DNA from: Coniferiporia sulphurascens
Lineage: Eukaryota > Basidiomycota > Agaricomycetes > Hymenochaetales > Hymenochaetaceae
Assembly (NCBI GenBank): GCA_002794785.1
Contig: NBBA01000001.1
Coordinates: forward strand, 3,720,001 to 3,784,000
Reading direction: 5' to 3'
DNA length: 64,000 nucleotides
Shown: positions 20,437 through 30,056 of the stretch, in pieces
Layout of the letters: every line of letters begins with the position of its first letter
How positions within the stretch are numbered: the stretch's first letter is position 1
Notes under the pieces: model-generated
Database searches by the model: none
Seen by the model: only the letters and a program-made list of their open reading frames with translations
What the model was told of the DNA's origin: nothing
Translations under genes and position numbers: made by a program

Positions 20437-22647
20437 CTAAGAAAAAATGTAAGTGGGGCCCAATCCGAATGGAGAAAGCAGTGAAAACCCGGAGGGCAAA
20501 TGCAGGCTCTGAGGAAGGGCATCCGAATAGGATTGAAATGAAGGTAACCCATACCCAAATGCTTCATCTAGTGTACTCTTTGGAAGGTCAAAAGTGTGAG
20601 CGTCGGAATGATATATCGGCAACTTGAGACATTCAGGAGAGAAATCAATAGGTTGTCGGCTTTCATTGGATGGTGATTGGACCAGGGCCGCTGGTGAATG
20701 TGTCTCGCCTGGAAACGAGAAACTGTTAGAAAAAACCGATACACTCGACGAAGAGCCGCCTAGGCCGGTAGGTTGTGTGCACAAGAGACCATTTGATACG
20801 GATACTGAAGGCAGGGCATAAGGTGATTCGGACGATGCCCCTGCCATGACTTTTTTCGTGGACACCGATCGACCCTCGTCAAGACTAGCCGAGGTTGTAG
20901 TCTGGACATGATGGACGTGTCTTGTCGTTGATCTCTTTTTTAACCTTGCTGGAGATTCGAACGCCGAACCTATCGTCGCGCGTTTAAGCAATGCTGGTGG
21001 GGGTGAGTGTGTAGATGCTGAAGCCGGTGATGTGAGTGATTCCGGATATACATGTGCTTTGGAAATCGAAGTGTCATTGTGATTCTTCTGCGACTCGAAC
21101 ATACGCGTAACGGGGGATAAGTGTTGGGAACATCCACGGGATACTGACTGCAAAATCTTAGCCCTGGGAGTGTCAGCGACAAGTGAGCTCCCGCGAGTAC
21201 GAACACCGATTTCGAGATGTTTCAGCATGACTGGCGCGTTGACAAGAGAGGTCATAGGTGCATGTAAGGGACGGACGGTATATGGTAGAGTAACATCACA
21301 GCCAGATTTCTCCGTAGGTGCGCGTAAGCCCCATGGCAAGCAATTGCCCTCCGCGCTGGCAGGTCGTCCTGTGCCACCTATGCTGAGTTTTGCGAAGGAA
21401 GAAACTAGACTAGAGACGTCCAACTCGCTGTGACTGAACTGACGTGTTGCTGAACTACGGTCCCACTTAGGTTTTTGAAATTTGGAGAAATCACCAGACC
21501 TGCAAGGGAAGGGATCTTCAGACCAAATTGGAGGATAAGCGGCTGGAAAGGCATGCTGAGGCGACGCCGAGAGGAAGGTCGATACCTCCACAGGGACGAT
21601 CGACTAAATAGTCAACAAGATATGTTATTACATGTTCACGTATGGCGATAAGGAAAAGGGTATGCCGGACGCGTACCGTACTACGAGCGTTTCCCTCTCC
21701 CACAACATGATGCAAGCCAATTCTTGACCCTGACTGGCGGTTGACTACGATTTTCGGTATGTCAGGTTGCGCCTCAGGCCTACACAATTCACTAGTTCCT
21801 GTTCTCTTAGAACGACTTCGACGATTTTGAAACTATGGTATCGTTAGCGTATAGTGTGAAAGTCGAGGATAGCCAACGTACCCAGACATGAATTTGTCTG
21901 TAAGACATCCCCGATTTTTTTGCAAGAGCAACTTTATCGGCTCGAGGGGGGAACTGTTGTACTTTGTAGTATTCCTCTAAGATTGGGATATAATCCTGCA
22001 GAGAAGGGTCATGACACACGTTACACTAGCCTGACTAGAGTACATACCACATTAAACCGCTTCCTGTCACATACAGCTACTGGGGCGGACTTATTATTAG
22101 TGCCTACAAGAGTTGACGCGGGCCCCATGACGCTGCACGTCGTAGCTCGAGATTTGACCGCCTTCCGGACATCGGCAACCCATTCCTTAACCTTGCTGTC
22201 ATACATCAATTTGAACGTAGCCCTAAGTTGCTCCAAAAGTCTGGGAAGTGGTAAAAGGGCGTCCTGGCGCGGCAGAACAGCAAGCTTGTTGCAGGCTTGC
22301 TGGAACTCGTCCACGAAATGCTCTTGCAGCTTCCTAACGAACTTTTCAAATGACAGCGCTAGCCTCTCTAAAACATTTCCTGGAATTCCGTCCTTGCTTA
22401 GTGCAGTTAATAAGTCCGGGGGTGGTCCTAGATGTAGAATGGGAATTGAGGGCGGTATCCGCTGAGGATAATCATCGTGCTGGGTAGGAGAAGCGAGAAT
22501 GGTGAGGTCTCCAATATTCTTCGCGGTCTTTATAATGCTTTGATACAGTCCAGGCGGTATCGTTAGTGCAACGCTCATGGTGTGCCGTTGCGTAGTCGAG
22601 TCTAGATGGTAAATGGCGAGTGGATTCGGGCCTGTGCGGCTCGACAA
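20437..22647 (-). CDS. HD2 homeodomain mating-type protein, pair 1
   Basis: Four exons: 22647-22048, 21995-21882, 21832-21677 and 21603-20437, about 678 residues (an alternative start, MSVALTIPPGLYQSI, is at 22578). The N-terminal exon is the helical dimerisation region. The homeodomain reads RFNV-DYIPILEEYYKVQQFP, PRADKVALAKKSGMSYRQIH and VW-FQNRRSRSKR, i.e. a canonical 60-residue HD2 domain with an intact WFxNxR helix. One intron cuts just before DYIP, another exactly between the W and F of helix 3. The long C-terminus holds LPWGLRAPTEKSGCDVTLPY and TVRPLHAPMTSLV, a motif also present in the second HD2. The protein should heterodimerise with an HD1 of another allele and act in the nucleus. 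It is divergent from the HD1 at 22785. Confidence 0.93.
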
Positions 22648-22784
22648 AGGTGGATTTACGGCTTAGCCGATCTAGATCGCAAATATATACAAATACTTAT
22701 TAATTGTCGATTAGATTGTGTAAGTATACTTATACGCGGTCAATCGCGTTGCACCGTGGCTTTTCTGACTTACTCTTTCACAAT
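22579..22784. promoter_or_regulatory. Divergent promoter of HD2/HD1 pair 1
   Basis: Between 137 and 206 bp separate the two possible HD2 starts from the HD1 start. Both genes must be driven from this AT-rich stretch (ATATATACAAATACTTATTAATTG lies around 22681). The classical binding site of the HD heterodimer was not clearly seen. Confidence 0.6.
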
Positions 22785-24891
22785 ATGCTCTCGTCTGGTG
22801 CTGAATTGTATCGACAATTCAAAGAAACGGAAAATGACTTTTTGACGGCAGTCATCGGTGATGGTAAAGCTTTGGAGGACATGGCTCTTAGAATGGCATC
22901 CATTCAGCAGGCGTTGGGCTGCGAGGAACTCGACGGCGCCTCCGACATTCTTCCTCTCGTGTACAAAGTTGCTAACAACATCTCTCTTATGGCCGAAGGG
23001 TTCCTGGATGTCGAGGCTGAGGCTGAGAGAGCTGATATAGCCCTCCAGCGAGAATTGGGAGCTATTTTCGAAGGACTTTCACTCAATGACGATAGTTGGA
23101 CGGCTTCAGACGACGCCACAGACCACCCCAGGAAGCCTTCATCTTCTCCTGATCCACTTGTGTCGAATGACCTCACTTGGACTCGTCCCACGGGGCTCAA
23201 TCTTCCTTCTCTTTCCAATCCCCTACCTGCCGATATACCTCCCGCCTTTGCGTGGCTCATCGAACACATTGACAACCCATATCCAACGCTCAAAGTCAAG
23301 GAAAGAATTGCCAGCATAGAAGGCCTTTCTATAAAATCCCTCTCCGACTGGTTTGTTCAGGCTCGACGAAGGATTGGCTGGACCGCAATCTTGAAGCGAC
23401 ACTTTCAAGGAGACCGTTCCTTGACGGCCGACTGCGCACATCGGGTCCTCGTCGAGCGGACTGGTCACATGTATTACTCGGAACAAATTGTTCGAGAAGT
23501 TGAAGGCATGAAGGAGGCCGCGAAGCGTATCTGTGGGGAACAGACCAAGCAGAGTAGCCTCGCCAAGAGGCTGGATTCCACGGACATTCCGATCGAGCAA
23601 GATACAGTTAGCAGGAGCAAGAAACGGCGTCGAAAAGACTCTCTACTGAGTGACAACGAATCTATCGTATCACCCTCCACGTCCTACAGCAACGGGTCGC
23701 CACGAAAGCGAGCTCGCGATACCAATGGGGAACGCGATTACACGTCCGGTCCATCGAAACGCAGTGGGTAAGCAACTATTGTCTATTCTTCCATTGGTCT
23801 TTACCAAGCTGACAACCATCATAAACAGCCTATCTTCTCGATCTAGTTCGTCTTTGTCTCACACCGCATCATTCACCTCGTGTTCCTCAGCCTCAGCCGC
23901 GTCGTCACCCGGGCCATTAACTCCCCTGTCGTCACCCGCGGAGACGCACTCGAAGCTCCCCGCGGATATCTTCAACAATTGGATCGACGACGTCTCCTCC
24001 GAGCCTGTACTCCTCCCCCAGATGCGGCTGACCAGCCGTGTTCGGTGCTCTCCCAAAAACGCGCACTTTCTGATTCGGACTCACACCACACCGCGAAGCG
24101 CGCGAGGCTCGAACAGCCTCCGGCGCCTAGTGCAACCACCCCCGTATCGCATCCGACCACGCCCCCTGAAGACAATGGCCCTCTGTCAATCGCAGATGAA
24201 CTCGCGTTATCCATGCCTCCACTACTCGATATATTGCCGATAGCAGGAGAGGGCGATGCGTCCGTTTTCGGGAATCTGCCACTTCTCGAAGACGCGAACC
24301 CGGACCTATTCAGCCACTTCATAACTCAACTAGAGCGCGAGGTCCCTTCTGCATCGACATGGGACAACAGCCTGCTGGGCGGCAGTGCGGTCGAGGCTGT
24401 TCCTTTCAACTTTAGTGGCTCAGCCGAGCAAGCTGGTGAGTTGATTGTTCATAATTCACGAGAACAAAGAAAAGATATTAATCATTAACGCGTGTTTGTC
24501 TCAAGGCAACGCCAATGCACAGCCGACGTCGTCCGTTGTCGACTTTTTCAGTCTGTTCGGATTGGAAGGCGCGGCTGGGCAAGACAATAGCGAGACGGCG
24601 AATAACCCGCTTTTGGAAGGTCAAGCGAAAGGCGTGTCGGAGGCCGTGTTGCTGTCCTCGACAGATCTCGCCTTTCTGGACGGCCTCGGAGGCAGTGAGG
24701 ATGGTGACCCGGATACGTGGTCGACATGTGCGGATGCCCCGGGAGATACGGATTCGCCAGCGACGCTCATCGATACACTTTCATCTCCACAAGAGCCAGA
24801 GGTGGAGGATGGGGAGCGGACAAAGAAACTGCGGCGGCTGCAGGAGCTGCTCGAGGAGGCGGAGAAGCTGAAGCAGGAGGTGTACGGCTAA
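22785..24891 (+). CDS. HD1 homeodomain mating-type protein, pair 1 (frame break)
   Basis: The start at 22785 gives MLSSGAELYRQFKETENDFL. Exons: 22785-23767, 23829-24435, 24506-24891. The TALE-type homeodomain (three-residue extension NPYPT) is at residues about 165-215: LIEHIDNPYPTLKVKERIAS, then LSDWFVQARRRIGWTAILKR. The invariant Asn of WFxNxR is Gln here (CAG at 23358-23360). Nuclear-localisation-like clusters follow: KKRRRKDS and SPRKRARD in exon 1, QKRALSDSDSHHTAKRARLE in exon 2. The exon 2 frame changes at a five-C run (24015-24019): upstream reads FNNWIDDVSSEPVLLP, downstream PDAADQPCSVLSQKRALS. One extra C joins them and gives about 658 residues ending in a short coiled coil (LRRLQELLEEAEKLKQEVYG). 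As written, the protein would stop at 24243. Confidence 0.88.
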
Positions 24892-25452
24892 GACAGACTA
24901 CCCGAGAGAATGGCAACGATCTATGCTTTTTTGTTTTTGTTTTCGTTATTGATCATGATTATCTTTATTACCGCATGTGTTTTTTTGTTTTGTTTTTGTT
25001 TTCGCTTCACTGACTTATGTTTCGTTCATGGATGGATTTATATGCTTTTCGCGCATTTGTTTAGTGTATTTGTAGTATAGCGTACATCATGCAGTAGTCG
25101 GTATATTGTAAGTAGTGGCCCCTGCGTCAAAGGCACAATACAACGTTTTTGAGTTTAGTCTTCATTGTGCCACTCGGTGGAGCTGAGGAGCCCTCATGGC
25201 AGTCTTTACCCTTGATGGACCACAATGGACGAGGGCCTGTGCGTGGCCGAGTGTAATTGAACGCGGCCCGTGCTCCAGCGCCGATCCGAATACGGAAGAT
25301 AATAGCGCGACTAAATGAGGGCAGTCGCTAATAGTAGAACGAAGCCCTAGTAGAAGACCTCGTTTCTCAGATCCAGTCTTCGGTAGTCTCGCAGCCTAGC
25401 AGACACCACTAGTGACTTGTTCACACCCGTCCCGTCGTTGTACCTGCGACTC
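24892..25452. other. Intergenic between HD1-1 and HD2-2
   Basis: About 560 bp with T-rich sequence just after the HD1 stop (likely 3' end signals) and then the presumed promoter of the second HD2. Nothing else recognised. Confidence 0.45.
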
Positions 25453-27234
25453 ATGGATTCTTCAACCTCTGGTAAACTTGCCGAAATATCTGGTCTATTC
25501 AAGACGCTTTGCGATCAGGTCGACTGCGTACTTGGCCCGGACGAGCACCTCGTCGACGTAGACGATGTCCGTGCACCTCAGCTACAGCTTTCGGTACCAG
25601 GTCCGACACACTTAGTTCCCCAGCTCATGGCGGTTGGCGCGCCGAAAAAGCTTGCCGCTGAGGTCTCATCAATCCATTCAACCCGTGCTCACGATTTAGC
25701 CTCTCAGTATCTGGACATATACAAAAAGACTACCAAGGAGATAGCCCGCATTTGTCGGCCCCCATATCACCAGCGGCGTGACGCACTTTTTTCGCGTTTG
25801 CAAAAACTCCCCAGTATTTACGAGGAGATGTTGAAAAAGTGGGAGGAGGAATACGTTGGCCTAGTGAAAGAGCGCTGTCTTCCTATAAGGGCGCGGGGAT
25901 CTGTACCAAAAGACGCCTTTAATAAGGTAAGATACTACCCATACTGATTTACGGGCTAGCACATTTCCTGACTACCTCTCCTAGGAATTTACTCCCTACC
26001 TAGAAATATACTTCAGCCAGAACATGTATCCATCTTTGGTGGATAAGCGCTCTCTCGCCCAGACCTCTGGAATGACTGTAGAACAGATAAATATCTGGGT
26101 AAGCCCTTGCCTTGATCAACGTCCGCACCCAACTCAAGCGAATTAGTTTCAAAACCATAGGAGGCGTGTCAAGAATGGCCAGTCTACAACGAAGGGGTCT
26201 CCTTCGCAGACCTCTGTTCCATCGTCTCGCGTTACTCGGCCTAAACAACATGAAGACAACGATGACGTTACCGGGACGGCCCTCAAAGAGGTTAGACACG
26301 ACTTTCCGTTAAAGAAGAAACACTTTTTCCTAACCAAGCTTTCTGTTTGTAGCATTTATGGTCCCGGTCTTCTTCACTCACTCTCGTAGAAGATAGTGAT
26401 CCTTTCACCAGGGAGTCCCCTGCATACGCCTATCCATCCCCCTACCCTCCCGATAAAGCGAGCTACCCGTTCTCTGTCGTAAACGGGATCTTTGTTTGTA
26501 ACTTCCCGGTTCCGACATGGAGGAGGGCATCGGTATCAGCGTTTCCTACACATGCGAAACCGGATATCGACTCTCTTGTGTCGTCATTTAAACTGCTTAA
26601 CATTGGTTCGGTGCGGCCTAAGTCACGACCTGTCGCGAGTCTGTGGGGGCTACACAAGCCTGCGGAGAAAAGCGGCCATGATGTCACTTCGTTCTACATT
26701 TCCCGTCCGCTGCGCGCACCTCTGCCTTCACTAGTATCTAACCGTCAGATATATGCACCACTCTTGAACTCTTCGCCGACTGTTAACGAGATACCCTGCC
26801 GAGCATCCTCCGCTCCTCCAATGAAGATTATTAGGAAACCCGGGAAGGCCAATCGCAGAGGTCTTCCGCGGGACCCATTGCAATGGGAGAGGGAATGTCA
26901 CGTTTCGGGCGGTGATGCGACGGATCACAGAGTTAGGCGGAGGAAGATGTCCCAAGGTTGCACGCAGCTGATTACACCTGCTAGGCGTCCGGCGGTGGGT
27001 GGGTGGAGGCGTTTTGGCGCGCGCCCAGATTCGACGTTCGGGCACGCACAGTGGACACTCCGTTCGCCCTCTGCACTCATTTCTCCTGCTAAAGGCGATT
27101 TAGTGGTGGGTCCGTCTAACAGTTCGACGGACATGACCGGTTTTCCTCCATACATATTCCCAACAATACCTGACTTTTCTTTCTTTGACAAAGGATTTCA
27201 TACTTCGACCGGGGACCTCGTTTTAGTGCCATGA
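25453..27234 (+). CDS. HD2 homeodomain mating-type protein, pair 2
   Basis: Four exons: 25453-25926, 25985-26098, 26147-26290 and 26353-27234, in frame, 537 residues from MDSSTSGKLAEISGLF. The homeodomain is EFTPYLEIYFSQNMYPSLVD, KRSLAQTSGMTVEQINIW and FQNHRRRVKNG; the WFxNxR core is intact (W-F-Q-N-H-R). Introns fall just before the first helix and exactly between W and F of helix 3, the same two places as in the first HD2, which supports paralogy by duplication. The C-terminal exon carries VASLWGLHKPAEKSGHDVTS and SRPLRAPLPSLV, matching the first HD2. Arg/Lys clusters (VRRRK, KPGKANRR) could serve nuclear entry. It lies upstream of an HD1 gene on the same strand rather than divergent from it. 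Confidence 0.93.
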
Positions 27235-27572
27235 TAAATTGTTTTTGATATGTATTACTTATTCATTGTCACATTATCTTTATTCTTACGCTATGCATAC
27301 TCGTACACTACAAAGCAGTCCTGTATATTTCTGTTTCTATTGTCTGTCTACCGCACATCATACTGTATATTAGTTATTATCCGTTGTCGACTAGTCACTA
27401 GTCCTTTCCAAATGATCTTTTAGGTGACCGCGTGCGTGAGGCTCAGCCTGTTGGCGAGATCAGCGCTAATATTAATTGTGATTGTCTTCCCTATATAGAG
27501 CGCAACCCCAGACTCGACATCCCCTTTCATCTGGCAGCTGCATTTCGAATCGCACACTCTTTCCGGGCGGCC
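27235..27572. promoter_or_regulatory. Spacer between HD2-2 and HD1-2 (same strand)
   Basis: 338 bp of AT-rich sequence between the HD2 stop and the HD1 start at 27573. It must hold the HD2 terminator and the HD1 promoter. No sharp motif seen. Confidence 0.4.
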
Positions 27573-29774
27573 ATGTCTGCGCTTGCACCCAAGTGTCCTG
27601 TATCGTCCGCCTCGTTTGACTGCGATATTCGCTCTGACCTCTCTACTTTGGACGATGACCTCTACGATGCGGTTGTCATGGACGAATTCTCGCTCCGAGG
27701 TCTTGTGGCCCGCCTTTCCGACCTCAACAAACACGTTTCGTCCACCCAGGCGATTTCCAAAGGGCTCGTCAAGCCTAAAACTGTCTCCCTTATCCGGTCA
27801 ATCTCCTCAAGAGCTCGCATTTTGGCGAGTAACATGATCAATGTGCACCGTTCCACAGAGGAGATTGCCGGCAAACGAGAAAGCCAAATCGCGGACGTGT
27901 TGGCCAGAATGTCTATCAACGCCGATGCTCGGGCTACACGAAATTCACCAGCGACAATAGGAAATCACGGTGCGTCCACCGCAACAGGAGTTGAAGACGC
28001 CGAGCCACTGTTGCACACCACGCAGTCGCTCGAATGGCTTTTAAAGAACCTACACAACCCGTACCCCTCGAACGTTAAGAAGGCTAAGATAGCCGTCAGC
28101 TCACACGCATCCCTAAAGACCATCAATACCACGTTTGTCAATCTTCGTAGTCGCATCGGCTGGACGAAGATTTCGAAGCACTACTTCAATGGCAACCGCG
28201 CTCTCGCTATTGACTGCGCTCATCGCGTTTTCCTCGAAGACCCACCTAGCGCGGTCCCGGACCAAATTCGTCGCGAGTTTCTGGATATGAAAGCGACCGC
28301 GGAGGGAATTTATAAGGGGATGGCCAAAAGCTGCGATGCAGTGAAAGAGATAGATCGGGTTATTGGAGATGTTGCAAAAGAGAAAGTGGGCGCGCCTTCC
28401 GAAATACAGCCTGAACAAATAATTCAGACTGTTTCGGTTCCTTATACCGACGAGTTTCTACAAACTATCGCGGAATTGCATGATGATCACCATGGATGCA
28501 GTGCCTCAGTTCCGTCAACACTAGTCCCTGGTAATGATGAGGAACAGTGCGTTCTTATTCTCACCTACCCAATAGATTGCTGACACTTGTTTAGGGTCTC
28601 TCCTTTTCTTTCCACCGATGAACATTGTCTGACAGAGACGACTACACCGTCCTCCTTGGAGGTGTCATCGGATCGGCTCCCGACGCCGCACCAGAAAGCT
28701 CCTCATTTGTCGCCTATGTCACCACCCCCTGAAAAGTCACTCAAGCGACGTCTGTCGTATACCGGAACCGATGATACCCCCAAAGCTAAACGACCTCACC
28801 GGGTTTTAGATATAAGTTCGGAAAAAAACGATGCCCAAACGTCATGCAATGTCTTACCCCCTCGGAAGCGCCGACTCTCGCAAATTGATTCGTATACACC
28901 TTCCGTGGAGGAACGTCCATGCAAGCTTATGGCTATGTCACCCATCCAAACGTCGCTCAAACCATTATCAATAACGAGAGACCCACATGCAGTCATGGAT
29001 TTTCCAGAACTTGAGCACGTCTGGTCAGATTTTGATTTGGGGATCCCGAATTGCGTGACATTAGGTGAACAGATGTCTGGAGAATTAGAACTGCAACCAT
29101 TTAGTTACCCACATAACCCTTTGGCGTCCGGTTCCTCAGCTGCAATGAACCTCTCCATCACGGGTACGTGCTGATTGCTTACCAAAATAACCCCTTTGTT
29201 CACATGATTTTTGTTAGGTGACCTTGGTTTTGAGGGATCCAAAATGCCTAATATTATAGACTGCATTTTTTCGGGCACTAATGGTACGGAGAGTCTTTTG
29301 GAAGGGTTTTGCGGTCTTCCGGCCTTGCCAGAACTCTCCTTCAATTATGACGAGGTCCCCTCTCCCTCAACAGAGTCTTACTCCGTGTCTTCCGAGTCTT
29401 TCCCTTCGCCGTCAGGATCTATCAGGAGTATGCTCGGGACAGATGTGTCGCCTCCAGGCTCCGTGTTTGTATCCGGATTCGACAGCCTCCAGCCACCCCT
29501 GCTGGACCTTACATTTCCGCCTGAGTTACAGATCGACTCATCTCTCTGGTGTGGATTGGCGGAGATACATGATCTTGTATTAACAGATCCTGTTCAAGGA
29601 TCCCTAGAAGCAGGTAGGGAGGTAAAATTAGAGCGACTGAGATGCTTAAAGGAAGAAAAAAAGCGGCTTGTAGAGGAGGAGCTGAGACTTGAGCAAGGTT
29701 TGTTTTTGATTCCAATGATAATTTATCCAGTGATTAACTTTAGTTCGTCAGATCTCTGTCTTTCCCAAACGTGA
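27573..29774 (+). CDS. HD1 homeodomain mating-type protein, pair 2
   Basis: Exons 27573-28546, 28595-29163 and 29218-29774 join in frame to about 699 residues. I chose the ATG at 27573 (MSALAPKCPVSSASFD); an in-frame ATG at 27432 exists but its extension looks non-coding. The TALE-type homeodomain is LLKNLHNPYPSNVKKAKIAV ... INTTFVNLRSRIGWTKISKH YFNGNRALAIDCAHRVF. Helix 3 has Thr in place of the near-invariant Trp (ACG at 28131-28133) but keeps Asn (28140-28142) and Arg. Nuclear-type basic clusters are SLKRRLSYTG, TPKAKRPHR and PPRKRRLSQID. The acidic, Ser/Pro-rich C-terminus ends in a Glu/Lys/Leu-rich helix (LERLRCLKEEKKRLVEEELR). A possible last intron near 29699 is not required. It pairs functionally with HD2 proteins of other alleles. 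Confidence 0.9.
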
Positions 29775-30056
29775 CGTCGAATTCTTTTATTCACCTCGGT
29801 ACTTTCTTTCAATGTCTCTTCAATGTCCTTTCACCAATCATTATGCAACGCATAACTTATTTGCATTATTGTATTAGTACACTCGAGGCTGTTTTAAAGC
29901 ATATGTAATTGTTTTGGTCTATACTGTACATCATCAAAATAGAACGCCTTCACACAAGTGACCCACTTGTTCCGTACAGAGGCAAGACTCGGGAAAAGTC
30001 CAAGTGTTGTGACAAGCGATTGTAATTACCGAAAAGCCTAATCAACAATATACTAT

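Noticed and set aside
23960..24020. A small intron explaining the HD1-1 frame change
   Set aside because: All reasonable GT...AG pairs in the region have a length that does not restore the frame, or are about 30 bp, too short.
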